Both the position numbers and the translations under genes were made by a program. The notes beneath the pieces are model-generated. The model searched no databases and had not been told where the DNA came from. It was given only the letters and a program-made list of their open reading frames with translations. Of a DNA stretch of 47,533 bases, positions 16,039 through 24,111 are shown piece by piece. The stretch covers positions 1 through 47,533 of the forward strand of contig JAQGIW010000002.1 in the NCBI GenBank assembly GCA_028290905.1, in the 5' to 3' direction. The stretch's first letter is position 1, and each line of letters opens with the position of its first letter. Source of the DNA: Caulobacteraceae bacterium. GTDB taxonomy: Bacteria; Pseudomonadota; Alphaproteobacteria; Caulobacterales; Caulobacteraceae.

Positions 16039-18741
16039 GTGAACGCGCTGGCGCCGCCCGTCTCGTCGAGCCGCACTCAGGCGCCTCCCGTGGATTCCGG
16101 GCGCGCCCTGATCGGGCGGCTCGTCCTCATCTGCCTCTCGGCGACCATGGTCGCCGTCGCGCTCACTTTGCTGCTCGGCCTCCTAGGCCTCGAATTCACC
16201 CGGCGCCAGTGGGTGATTTTCTGGATGGCGGTGCCGTTCGGCGTGACGTTCTTCACCTCCATCGATGTCTTCGTTATCCGGCGACATCTCGCGCCCCTGA
16301 CCCCCGTGCTCGCCGCCCTGGACCGCGGAGAGCGGCCGGACGACGCGGCGCTCGGGGCAGCCCTGGTGCGGGCGCTGAACCTGCCCCAGTACTCCGCCGT
16401 GCGGGTCACCCTGCTGCACGGCCCGATGGCGACGCTGTCTCTGTGCGGCGTTATCTATACGATCAACACCCTCTTCGGGGCCGGCATCGCTATCTGGCAG
16501 TTGGTGGCGCTGGGGACGATGATCCTGCTGTTTGCTTCGCCCGCGCACGCGATTTTCGAGTATTTCGCGGTGAGCAGGACGATCGAGCCTCTCGTGGAGC
16601 GGATTTCCCGCGCCCTGGGCGGCCCGATCCCCACCGCGCAGCAGGCGAAGCTGATCTCTGTGCCCTTGCGCAACAAGCTGCTGTACCTGGCGATCTTCGT
16701 CAGTTCGCTGCCGCTGATGTTTTCGGCGGTCTCGTTCCTCTACAAGTTCGACCGGATGATTTCCGCGCACGGGTTCGCCGTGCCCGGCGCCGAGATGACC
16801 TCGCTCTATGTCTGGGGCGCCGGCGTGGTCGCGGTCTGCGTCCTTGGCGCGGTATCGATGGCCGTCCTTACGGCCAGCGAGGTGTCACGTTCGGCGGCTC
16901 GGCTCATCGAGGCCATGCGGCGGGTCGAAAGCGGTCAGCTCGACGACGCCAAGCTCGAGGTGCTCAGCACCGATGAATACGCCGACCTGAACCGTGGCTT
17001 CGGACTGATGCTGACTTCACTTCTGGAGGAGCAGCAGATCCTGGAAGTCACCCAGAACCTGGCCGGCGAGCTGCTGCTCGAGGTGCTCATCGCGCGCATC
17101 ATGGCGGCCACAACCCAGTTGCTCGGCGCGGAGCGCGCCTCCCTGTTCGTCTACGACGACAAGCGCGACGAGCTCTTCACGCTCTATGCCGACGGCCTCG
17201 AGACGCGGCAGATCCGGCTGCCGACGCACAGCGGCATCGCCGGTGCGGTGTTCACCTCCGGCCGGACGGAGAACATCACCGATCCCTACGCCGACCCGCG
17301 CTTCAATCAGGACATCGACCGGCGGACGGGGTTCACCACGCGCAGCATCCTGTGCGTACCGATCACCAACAAAGCCGGCGCCCGCATGGGCGTCGCCCAG
17401 GCTCTGAACAAGCGCGACGGGGTGTTCACCGCCAAGGACGAGTCGAGGCTGAAGGCCTTCGCCGCCCAGGTCGCCGTCAGCCTCGAGAATGCGAAGCTGT
17501 TCGACGACGTGCTCAACATGAAGAACTACAACGAGAGCATTCTCAAGAGCACCTCGAACGGCATCGTCACGACGGACGTTGACGCGCGCATCGTCACCGC
17601 CAACGCCGCGGCGGAGGCCCTGCTCGGCCTGTCGCGGGAGGACCTTATCGGCAGCCGCGCGGGCGAGCTGTTCACGGGTCCCAACCGCTGGATCGCCGAC
17701 AGTCTCGCCAAGACCCAGGCAACCGGCGAGACGGCCCTGGCGATCGATGTGGAGGTGGCGCGGGGAGACGGCGGCCTTGCCACTGTCAATCTCACCGCCA
17801 CGCCCCTCATCGATGTGACCGAGGCCCGGATCGGCTCGATGATCGTGCTCGAGGACGTCACCGAGGAGAAGCGCGTCCGCTCCACAATGTCGCGCTACAT
17901 GTCCAAGGAGATCGCCGACCAACTCCTGTCCGCCGGTGAGCTCGAACTGGGCGGCAAGGAACAGAAACTCACGGTGATGTTCACTGACATTCGGGGTTTC
18001 ACCTCGATCGCCGAGGCGCTCGGACCGCGCGAAACGATTTCCCTGCTGAACGAGTATTTCACCGAAATGGTCGACGTCATCTTCAAGAACGGGGGCATCC
18101 TCGACAAATACATCGGCGACGGGATCATGGCGCTGTTCGGCGCTCCCTTCGTGGGACTCAACGATGCCGACAATGCGCTGGCGGCGGCCGACGAGATGAT
18201 GGGGCGCCTGGCGGAACTTAACGCCCGCCGCGTCGCCGCCGGCCAGGCGGCGCTGGACATTGGCATCGGCTTCAGCACCGGGCCCACGGTCATCGGCAAC
18301 ATCGGCTCGGTCCGGCGGATGGAGTATACGGTCGTCGGCGACACCGTGAACCTCGCCTCGCGGCTGGAGGGGGTGACCAAGCAGTACGGAGCCAAGATCA
18401 TCCTGTCTGAGATGACCGTGCGGGACCTGCGGTGTCCGGCCACGCTCCGCGAACTCGACCTGATCCGCGTCAAGGGCAAGGACCGTCCGGTCGCCGTCTA
18501 TGAATCGCTAGGCCACCGCGCCCACGAACCGGGGCTCGCGACATTGCTGGAGCTTCACGCTGCGGGTGTCGCCGCCTATCGGGCGCGGGACTGGACCTCG
18601 GCCCGCGGCGCGTTCGATGCGGCGCTGGAGCTCTATCCGACCGACGGCCCCGCGGCGGTCTACCGCCGGCGCTGCGACCTCCTCGGGGCGACACCGCCCG
18701 CCGAGGCCTGGGACGGCGTGTGGAACCTCACCGAAAAGTAG
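16039..18741 (+). CDS. Membrane-bound class III adenylate cyclase with GAF and PAS domains
   Basis: About 900 residues. Five or six N-terminal membrane segments span residues 15-280, followed by a HAMP-like stretch ending near residue 340. Next is a GAF domain (MAATTQLLGAERASLFVYDD to FAAQVAVSLENA), a PAS domain (ILKSTSNGIVTTDVDARIV), then a class III cyclase domain from about residue 640. Cyclase residues are present: metal Asp in MFTDIRGFTS and DKYIGDGIMALFGAP, and the Lys/Asp adenine selectors in DKYIGD and VVGDTVNLASRLE. It should make cAMP from ATP. A TPR-like tail ends the protein. The start is uncertain: GTG 16039 follows AGAGG closely; GTG 15985 is in frame but lacks a ribosome site. 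Confidence 0.9.
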   Translation: MNALAPPVSSSRTQAPPVDSGRALIGRLVLICLSATMVAVALTLLLGLLGLEFTRRQWVIFWMAVPFGVTFFTSIDVFVIRRHLAPLTPVLAALDRGERPDDAALGAALVRALNLPQYSAVRVTLLHGPMATLSLCGVIYTINTLFGAGIAIWQLVALGTMILLFASPAHAIFEYFAVSRTIEPLVERISRALGGPIPTAQQAKLISVPLRNKLLYLAIFVSSLPLMFSAVSFLYKFDRMISAHGFAVPGAEMTSLYVWGAGVVAVCVLGAVSMAVLTASEVSRSAARLIEAMRRVESGQLDDAKLEVLSTDEYADLNRGFGLMLTSLLEEQQILEVTQNLAGELLLEVLIARIMAATTQLLGAERASLFVYDDKRDELFTLYADGLETRQIRLPTHSGIAGAVFTSGRTENITDPYADPRFNQDIDRRTGFTTRSILCVPITNKAGARMGVAQALNKRDGVFTAKDESRLKAFAAQVAVSLENAKLFDDVLNMKNYNESILKSTSNGIVTTDVDARIVTANAAAEALLGLSREDLIGSRAGELFTGPNRWIADSLAKTQATGETALAIDVEVARGDGGLATVNLTATPLIDVTEARIGSMIVLEDVTEEKRVRSTMSRYMSKEIADQLLSAGELELGGKEQKLTVMFTDIRGFTSIAEALGPRETISLLNEYFTEMVDVIFKNGGILDKYIGDGIMALFGAPFVGLNDADNALAAADEMMGRLAELNARRVAAGQAALDIGIGFSTGPTVIGNIGSVRRMEYTVVGDTVNLASRLEGVTKQYGAKIILSEMTVRDLRCPATLRELDLIRVKGKDRPVAVYESLGHRAHEPGLATLLELHAAGVAAYRARDWTSARGAFDAALELYPTDGPAAVYRRRCDLLGATPPAEAWDGVWNLTEK

Positions 18742-18801
18742 GCGGTGGCAGTCGGACTTCTCCCGGTCTGCGCGCCGGCCCCATGGCGCTCGCCGCCAGG
18801 G

Positions 18802-18827
18802 GGAACCCGCCCGCGCCTCGCCCCGTT
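18802..18827 (+). promoter_or_regulatory. EcfG-type general stress promoter
   Basis: GGAAC (18802-18806), 17 bases, CGTT (18824-18827): an exact consensus match, 66 bases before the ATG of the DUF1003 gene. Confidence 0.7.
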
Positions 18828-18893
18828 TTAGAGAGCTAGGGGCTGCACAGCGCTTTCCCCGGCCCACGAGGCCGCACTCCGAAAAGTCCTTCG

Positions 18894-19462
18894 ATGAATC
18901 AGACACATACGGCCTCGACCGCCGCGCACGCCGACCTGTCGGAACACGTCGCCCAGTCGGTCGACGAACTCGCGGAATTCCATCTTGCCCACTACCGCAG
19001 TGCGTCCTACCTGCAGCGAGCCATCGATCAGTTGACCGCGCTGGTCGCGACCCCGGCGGCGTTGCTGACGCTGAGTATAGGCATGGCAGTATGGATCGGC
19101 GTCACGCTGGCGGTCAGCCGGCGGGGTATCGATCAACCTTCCTTCGGCTGGCTGGAGCTGGCCGCCACCTGCGGGGCCTTGCTGGTGGCCGTCCTCATCC
19201 TGGTCACCCAGCGACATGAGGACCAACTCGCGGAGCGGCGCGGGCAACTGACTCTGGAACTGGCGATCTTGGCTGACAAGAAGAGCGCGAAGATCATCGC
19301 CCTGCTCGAGGAACTCCGTCGCGACCATCCTCAGGTCTCGGACCGCCTGGACCGGGTCTCCGCCGAAATGGCGCGGCCCACGGACGTCCCACCGTGCTCG
19401 CCGCGATCGACGAACGGGCGGGCGCCGCCGCAGTCCCGGAAGAACAGCCCGACAGCGGCTGA
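18894..19462 (+). CDS. DUF1003 family membrane protein, frameshifted near its C-terminus
   Basis: The DUF1003 pattern is clear: HLAHYRSASYLQRAIDQLTALVATP, a first membrane helix (LLTLSIGMAVWIGVTLAV), a second (LELAATCGALLVAVLILVTQ), then RHEDQLAERRGQLTLELAIL and KSAKIIALLEELRRDHP. The family is unexplained and often linked to stress or ion handling. The uninterrupted frame runs to 19691, over 220 bases of the opposite-strand phyR, with unlike-family sequence. If one C is restored in the CCC run at 19388-19390, the frame becomes ARPTDVPTVLAAIDERAG and ends at TGA 19460-19462. That is the usual DUF1003 tail, seven bases short of the phyR stop. I annotate to 19462. The cause is a recent frameshift or a sequencing error. 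Confidence 0.8.
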
Positions 19463-19468
19463 GCCGCG

Positions 19469-20278
19469 TCAGGCGATCTTCGCCTTGCTCTGCGGATGGA
19501 AGAACAGGGCCTGGCCGATGGCGGCCTTCACCGTGGCGGGCGCGAAGGGCTTGGTGATCACGAACGTCGGCTCGAAGCCGTTGCCCGTGAGCAGGCGCTC
19601 GGGAAAGCCGGTGATGAAGATCGCGGGCACGTCGATCATGGCCAGGATTTCCTTGGCCGCGTCGATGCCGGACGATCCATCGGCCAGCTGAACGTCGGCC
19701 AGGATGAGCCCGGGTCGCTGTCGGATGGCCGAGGCGGTCGCCTCGCGCCGCGTCGCGGCGATCTGGGTCACCCGGTGCCCCAGCTCCGCCACCAGGGCGG
19801 CGATGTCGGCCGCGATGATCGGCTCATCCTCGATGATCAGGACATCGGTGGCGAGTTCGGCGTCGATGTCGCCCTGGGCCTGGGCGATCAGCGATTCGAC
19901 TTCGGCGATGTCGGTCGAGAGGATGTCGGCGACCTCGGCGTGCGTGAACCCCTCCATCGCCGCGAGCAGGAACGCCTGCCGCGATCGCGGCGCGATCCTC
20001 AGCAGACGCGCCGCCACCGCTTTCGACACCGGCGATCCGTCCTCCGGCTGACGGGTCTCCAGCAGGGCGCCAGAACTCTTCCAGATCGCTTCGAATACCC
20101 GGTAGAGGCCCACGCGAGGCGACAGTGCCTCATCAAGCACCTGATCGCCCTGGACAATTGCTTCGAGGGCGGCCCGGACGTACCTGTCGCCCGTGGCCTG
20201 ATCGCCTGTCAGCGCCCGCGCGTAGCGGCGCACGTACGGCAGGTCCGGCGCGAGCGCTTCCGCCAATCGTCTCATCAT
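19469..20278 (-). CDS. phyR: General stress response regulator PhyR
   Basis: 269 residues: an N-terminal sigma-like domain (LPYVRRYARALTGDQATGDRYVRAALEAIV to EVESLIAQAQ, about 1-130), then a receiver domain (VLIIEDEPIIAADIAALV, phospho-Asp in LILADVQLADGSSGIDA, FITGFPERLLTG, KPF Lys in FVITKPF). This order is diagnostic of PhyR. In alphaproteobacteria, phosphorylated PhyR captures the anti-sigma factor NepR and frees EcfG. nepR and ecfG usually sit beside phyR; here they do not, and the neighbours are csbD and DUF1003. Two tandem ATGs follow GGAGGG; I use the first (20278). An ATG at 20332 would leave almost no leader. A GGAAC/CGTT site upstream suggests autoregulation. Confidence 0.95.
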   Translation of the reverse strand: MMRRLAEALAPDLPYVRRYARALTGDQATGDRYVRAALEAIVQGDQVLDEALSPRVGLYRVFEAIWKSSGALLETRQPEDGSPVSKAVAARLLRIAPRSRQAFLLAAMEGFTHAEVADILSTDIAEVESLIAQAQGDIDAELATDVLIIEDEPIIAADIAALVAELGHRVTQIAATRREATASAIRQRPGLILADVQLADGSSGIDAAKEILAMIDVPAIFITGFPERLLTGNGFEPTFVITKPFAPATVKAAIGQALFFHPQSKAKIA

Positions 20279-20356
20279 CCCTCCAGGGGCGTCGCGACTT
20301 CGGGGACGCTCGCAATCCGATTTCGACGGCATTTAAGCGCGCGAGCGCCGGGGCGC

Positions 20357-20380
20357 AACGCGACTGGCCACGGAAGTTCC
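20357..20380 (-). promoter_or_regulatory. EcfG-type promoter of phyR (15-base spacer)
   Basis: Minus strand GGAAC (20380-20376), 15 bases, CGTT (20360-20357), 79 bases before the phyR ATG. The spacer is one base shorter than usual. Autoregulation of phyR by EcfG is known in related species. Confidence 0.6.
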
Positions 20381-20472
20381 AGCAACGCTTGACGGGGCCT
20401 CGAATGTCAAACGAACGCGACCGCGGGCGAGCCCGCGGCCGCGTCAAGTTTATACTGGGTGTTGAACAAGCG

Positions 20473-20652
20473 CTAGCGGGTCGCTTTGTGAACCGCGTCC
20501 TTCGCCTTGCCCACGGCTTCCTTGGCCGCTCCGGCAACCTTGTCCGCCGCGCCTTCCGCCTGCAGTCGTTCATTGCCGACCGCCTTGCCGGCGGCTTGTT
20601 TCACCGCGCCCACACCTTTCTGGGCCACGCCTTCCACTCTTTCCTTACTCAT
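20473..20652 (-). CDS. CsbD family general stress protein
   Basis: A 59-residue, highly charged helical protein with the CsbD layout: MSKERVEGVAQKGVGAVKQA, AVGNERLQAEGAADKVAG, then KEAVGKAKDAVHKATR. The family is strongly stress-induced in bacteria, with unknown biochemistry. The start at 20652 has GGGAG at good spacing. A perfect EcfG-type site at 20684-20708 ends 31 bases before the ATG. It is followed on the same strand by phyR, which has its own promoter. Confidence 0.9.
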   Translation of the reverse strand: MSKERVEGVAQKGVGAVKQAAGKAVGNERLQAEGAADKVAGAAKEAVGKAKDAVHKATR

Positions 20653-20683
20653 CCGACATACTCCCGTTGATTGATGTTCGGCA

Positions 20684-20708
20684 AACGCCATGGATGACGT
20701 TCAGTTCC
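20684..20708 (-). promoter_or_regulatory. EcfG-type promoter of the csbD-like gene
   Basis: Minus strand GGAAC (20708-20704), 16 bases, CGTT (20687-20684), exact consensus, 31 bases before the csbD-like start codon. Confidence 0.8.
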
Positions 20709-20715
20709 GTCAAGC

Positions 20716-21048
20716 TCACGGCGCGGGCCATCGCCGCCCATCAATAGCTGGCGAACAATTCGAGCGCGGCCGGCAGGTGTCGCGCCGGCGGGCCGCCGCC
20801 ACCTCGCCGCTCACGAACATGGACGGCGCCCCGAGGTCATCTTTGGACTGTTGCGCCAGGGCCAGCCCCTCTTCGCGGCCCGAGAGATTGATGTCGACCA
20901 GGGCCAGGTCGGGCGGGCTGGCCCGGACCAGTCGTAAAGCCTCGTCGGCGTCATAGGCCGGACCGAGGACCTCATGGCCCGCGTCCTCCAGGGCGCCCGC
21001 CGCAGTCACCGCGACAAGAGCGTCATCTTCTACGATTAAGACACGCAC
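20716..21048 (-). pseudogene. Single-domain response regulator with damaged C-terminus
   Basis: The first 80 residues are a good receiver domain: VRVLIVEDDALVAVTAAGALED, phospho-Asp in LALVDINLSG, and SMFVSGEVAAARR. After that the frame yields CRPRSNCSPAID and runs to 20716. In another minus-strand frame the same DNA gives RHLPAALELFASY and stops at 20741, which reads like a normal receiver end. The strand with the conserved Lys-Pro (usually LAKPF) is missing from both. This fits an internal deletion of 3n+1 bases, perhaps 45-50, that removed the KP strand and shifted the frame. GTG start. It lies between csbD and the ferritin-like gene. Phosphotransfer function is doubtful. Confidence 0.7.
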
Positions 21049-21164
21049 AGTGAACTCTTTTAAGATCTACGGACCTTTAAACCGGCCGCGCAGATTTATG
21101 TTACGGGGGCGGCGTTCTCGACCCGTATTTCTAAGGACGCGGGACATTTCATGCGGGCGGCCAG

Positions 21165-21189
21165 GGAACTACTCGACCACTTCGGCGTT
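21165..21189 (+). promoter_or_regulatory. EcfG-type promoter of the ferritin-like gene
   Basis: GGAAC (21165-21169), 16 bases, CGTT (21186-21189): exact consensus, 73 bases before the ATG at 21263. Confidence 0.78.
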
Positions 21190-21262
21190 CTCCCAGCCGA
21201 TTCCCGCGGGGACGGCTGCGAGATCCCTCGGCCTTCGCCCGCATCCAATCCGGAGATGCAAA

Positions 21263-21829
21263 ATGGCCGAAGGCTCGCGAACGGCGGACAAGCCTTTCCT
21301 CAGCGACGTCAAGACCCTGAGGGATCGGGCGCGGAGGAACATCGCCGAGGGCGCGGTGACCTCGACCTACAAGGGGGATCCGAAACAGACGGTCGAGATT
21401 CTGCAATCGGTGCTGGCCACGGAGATCGTCTGCATCCTGCGCTACACCATGCACGCCGTCACCGCGACCGGCATCGCCAGCGAATCGGTCAAGGCCGAAT
21501 TCGCGCAGCATGCGAAGGAAGAGCAGGAGCACATGATGGCCGTGGCCGAGCGGATCAACCAGCTCGGCGGCCAACCCAATTTCAACCCGGAGGGCCTCGC
21601 CAGCCGTTCGGCCTCCGAATACAAAGGCGGCCCTGACTTGGTCGACATGATTATCGAGAACCTCGTCGCCGAACGCATCGCAGTAGATCACTACCGCGAG
21701 CTGGTCCACTACTTCGGCGAAGACGACCCCACCACCGCGCGCATGATCAAATGGATCCTGTCCGTGGAGGAGGAGCACGCTAACGACATGAGCGACCTGT
21801 TGGCCGCCCACGGAGGCCGAGCGGGCTGA
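21263..21829 (+). CDS. Ferritin-like di-iron protein
   Basis: 188 residues forming a four-helix ferritin-like domain. Di-iron ligands are visible: TEIVCILRYTMH, KEEQEHMMAVAERI, IENLVAERIAVDHY and SVEEEHANDM. The layout is bacterioferritin/Dps-like. It probably oxidises or stores iron, or scavenges peroxide in the cytoplasm. The start at 21263 follows CGGAG with seven bases spacing; the frame is open back to 21050, but that part overlaps the stress promoter. Control by EcfG fits an oxidative-stress role. Confidence 0.87.
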   Translation: MAEGSRTADKPFLSDVKTLRDRARRNIAEGAVTSTYKGDPKQTVEILQSVLATEIVCILRYTMHAVTATGIASESVKAEFAQHAKEEQEHMMAVAERINQLGGQPNFNPEGLASRSASEYKGGPDLVDMIIENLVAERIAVDHYRELVHYFGEDDPTTARMIKWILSVEEEHANDMSDLLAAHGGRAG

Positions 21830-21860
21830 CCCCGGGCGAGCCACTTGGGATCGTCAAACC

Positions 21861-23171
21861 TTAGGAACCCATGGTGGCGAACATCCCGACGGCGGCGGCG
21901 GCCATGACGGCGGTCGCCAGCCAGCCGACTACCTTAAGGCCGGTGCGGATCGCGAACGCGCCCATGCAGGTCTTGTGGCTCGCTAGCAGCATGATCATCA
22001 CCATGATCGGCACGGCCGTGACGCCATTGATGACCGCGCTCCAGAACAGCGCTTTGATCGGGTCAAGGTGGACGAGATTGAGGACGATGCCGATCAGGCC
22101 GGCGACCGCGATAGCGCCGTAGAAGGCCTTCGCCCGCCGCGGTTTCCGCGCCAGACCGACATGCCATCCGAACAACTCGCCGAGCGCGTAGGCGGCCGAG
22201 CCGGCCAGGACCGGCAGAGCCAGCAGGCCAGTCCCGATGATGCCCAAGGCGAACACCAGGAAGGCGAACTCGCCGGCGATGGGGCGCAGGGCGCGGGCAG
22301 CCTGAGCGGACGTCTGGATGTCGGTGATGTTGTGGGCGTGCAGCGTCGCGGCGGTGGTAAGCACCACGAACAGGGCCACGATGTTGGAGAACGCCATGCC
22401 CAGATAGGTGTCCACCCGGATGCGACCGAACTCCCTCGTGGCCTGTTCGGGAGCGCGTTCGAGCGGCTTGGCGTCCGGGCGTTCCTTGACCTCCTCGACC
22501 TCCTCCTCGGCCTGCCAGAAGAACAGGTAGGGGCTGATCGTGGTGCCGAGGATCGCCACCACCACGGTGAGATAGCCGGGTTGCAAGGAAATGTTCGGAA
22601 CGACCAGGTGGTAGAGCACGGTCGCCCACGGCATCTTCACCACCAGGGCGACCCCGACGTAGGCGAACAGCGACAGCGTCAGCCATTTAAGCACGGAGAC
22701 GTAGCGGGAATACCGGACGAAGATCTCCAGGAGCGCCGATACCAGTCCGAACCCCACCACATAGACCAGCTTCGGGCCCCCGACGACGAGGCTGAGGGCC
22801 GCGCCCATCGCCCCAAGGTCCGCGGCTAGGTTGATCACGTTGGCCACCACCAGGAGGGCCACCAGGCCGCTGACCACCGCCAGCGGATAGTGCAGCTTGA
22901 GATTGCCCGCCAAGCCGCGGCCGGTGACGCGACCGATGCGGGCGCTGATCTCCTGGATGGCGCACATCAGGGGCCAGCTGAACAGCAGCGTCCAGCCGAG
23001 GTCGTAGCCGAACTGCGCGCCCGCCTGCGAATAGGTCGCGATTCCGCTGGGGTCGTCGTCCGAGGCGCCGGTGATCAGGCCGGGTCCGAGGATCTGCAGG
23101 AGCTTGGGCCGTTCGGGTTGTTTGACGTCCTCGACCCGGGGTTCGCAACTGTCGCTGGCGGTCTCGGTCAC
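21861..23171 (-). CDS. NRAMP-related divalent metal transporter
   Basis: 436 residues, about 11 membrane helices. TM1 has GASDDDPSGIATYSQAG (canonical NRAMP has DPGN), and TM6 reads LGTTISPYLFFWQAEEEVEE. In classical Mn/Fe transporters TM6 has a metal-binding Met in MPH; here that Met is absent and a cluster of acidic residues follows. This places it in an NRAMP-related clade whose selectivity may differ (Mg2+ is known for one such clade), but the ion cannot be named. A cytoplasmic loop (KERPDAKPLERAPEQATREF) separates TM6 and TM7. The start is GTG with a weak ribosome site. A one-mismatch stress site (GGATC-N17-CGTT, 23233-23208) lies upstream. It is convergent with the ferritin-like gene. 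Confidence 0.85.
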   Translation of the reverse strand: MTETASDSCEPRVEDVKQPERPKLLQILGPGLITGASDDDPSGIATYSQAGAQFGYDLGWTLLFSWPLMCAIQEISARIGRVTGRGLAGNLKLHYPLAVVSGLVALLVVANVINLAADLGAMGAALSLVVGGPKLVYVVGFGLVSALLEIFVRYSRYVSVLKWLTLSLFAYVGVALVVKMPWATVLYHLVVPNISLQPGYLTVVVAILGTTISPYLFFWQAEEEVEEVKERPDAKPLERAPEQATREFGRIRVDTYLGMAFSNIVALFVVLTTAATLHAHNITDIQTSAQAARALRPIAGEFAFLVFALGIIGTGLLALPVLAGSAAYALGELFGWHVGLARKPRRAKAFYGAIAVAGLIGIVLNLVHLDPIKALFWSAVINGVTAVPIMVMIMLLASHKTCMGAFAIRTGLKVVGWLATAVMAAAAVGMFATMGS

Positions 23172-23243
23172 TGGGCACCCGGCCTTGCTTGTTTACGTTG
23201 CAAAGCCAACGCTCGAATCAGCGATTTCGATCCGGTCGGGAGG

Positions 23244-23621
23244 TCAGACCCGCTGGCCGCCCGCCATGAGGATGCTGATCGTGTCGCGCAGCGCGGCCAT
23301 GTCGAAGGGCTTGCTGATGATCGGCACGTCGGGATGCGACGTCGTCACCCCCGCGCCATAGCCGGTCATGAAACAGAACGGAATCTGCTTCGTCCTCAAC
23401 TCCTCGGCGATGGGACGGACCGTCTCCCCCCGCAGGTTCATATCCAGGATAGCTCCGTCGATGTCGTCATTGCTCTCGATGATCTGCAGGGCCTCGGGAA
23501 TATTGTCCGTCTGCCAGGCCATCTCGTGGCCCAGTTCGGAGAGATAGTCCTCGATCAGCATGGCGATCATGAATTCGTCTTCGACGACCAGGAATTTGCC
23601 GCGCGTTTTTTTTGACTCCAT
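23244..23621 (-). CDS. Single-domain response regulator (FAT-GUY-like receiver)
   Basis: A 125-residue stand-alone receiver: FLVVEDEFMIAMLIEDYL, phospho-Asp in DGAILDMNLRGE, PFCFMTGYGAG, and KPF in PIISKPFD. All phosphorylation residues are present. The FxTGYG segment resembles the FAT-GUY motif of single-domain receivers that feed the general stress pathway (SdrG, MrrA). It has no output domain, so it is likely to act by phosphotransfer or kinase control. ATG at 23621 is preceded by GGAGAG at rather long spacing. It lies in the stress island but has no visible EcfG site. Confidence 0.88.
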   Translation of the reverse strand: MESKKTRGKFLVVEDEFMIAMLIEDYLSELGHEMAWQTDNIPEALQIIESNDDIDGAILDMNLRGETVRPIAEELRTKQIPFCFMTGYGAGVTTSHPDVPIISKPFDMAALRDTISILMAGGQRV

Positions 23622-23710
23622 GGACACACTCACTCTCCAGCACCGACCATGACGCCGCGCCTCGCCTTTCCCCGCAACCATAGACGCGCGTTGGGGTCAA
23701 GCCACGGGGC

Positions 23711-24031
23711 TCAATCCTGCCGAGCATGCTCGGCGTTTCGCTTGTGCGTCGCGGCCGCCTTCCGGGCCGAGGCGGAGCGATCCGCGGCGCTGCGCGAGGC
23801 CGAGGCGCGCCCACCTCGTTCGCCGCCGCGGCGGGCCGCGGGATGGCCGGTATGGGCGCCGCGCCCCGGGCCGCCCGGCTTCTTGCCGCCTCCATCGTCC
23901 TTGTTGACCGTAGCCCAGGCGCGCCGCTCCGCTTCCGTCTCCGGCACGCCGCGCTCCTCATAGGAGCCCGCGATGTGATCGGCCTTGCGTTCCTGCTTGT
24001 CGGTATACTTCGACTTGTAGCCCCGGGGCAT
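23711..24031 (-). CDS. Small basic KGG-type 'plasmid stabilization' protein
   Basis: 106 residues. The N-terminal half MPRGYKSKYTDKQERKADHI, SYEERGVPETEAERRAWATV and NKDDGGGKKPGGPG belongs to a family commonly labelled plasmid stabilization protein, found on chromosomes of many alphaproteobacteria. The C-terminal half is low-complexity and rich in Arg, Ala and Ser, ending NAEHARQD. The charge suggests nucleic-acid association; no enzyme motif is seen and the label is not evidence of plasmid origin. The start has GGAGAA. A near-consensus stress promoter (TGAAC-N16-CGTT) ends 34 bases upstream. Confidence 0.8.
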   Translation of the reverse strand: MPRGYKSKYTDKQERKADHIAGSYEERGVPETEAERRAWATVNKDDGGGKKPGGPGRGAHTGHPAARRGGERGGRASASRSAADRSASARKAAATHKRNAEHARQD

Positions 24032-24064
24032 GTCGTTCTCCGCGTGGTCTCCAATTCGTGACTT

Positions 24065-24089
24065 AACGGCGACGACGCCGGAGGGTTCA
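24065..24089 (-). promoter_or_regulatory. Probable EcfG-type promoter (one mismatch)
   Basis: Minus strand TGAAC (24089-24085), 16 bases, CGTT (24068-24065). One base departs from GGAAC. It lies 34 bases before the ATG at 24031. Confidence 0.45.
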
Positions 24090-24111
24090 CGCTCGACGCT
24101 AAAAACGGGCT

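Noticed and set aside
15998-16042. Mini-frame overlapping the GTG start of the adenylate cyclase gene
   Set aside because: Only 14 codons and arginine-rich; coupling cannot be argued from sequence alone.
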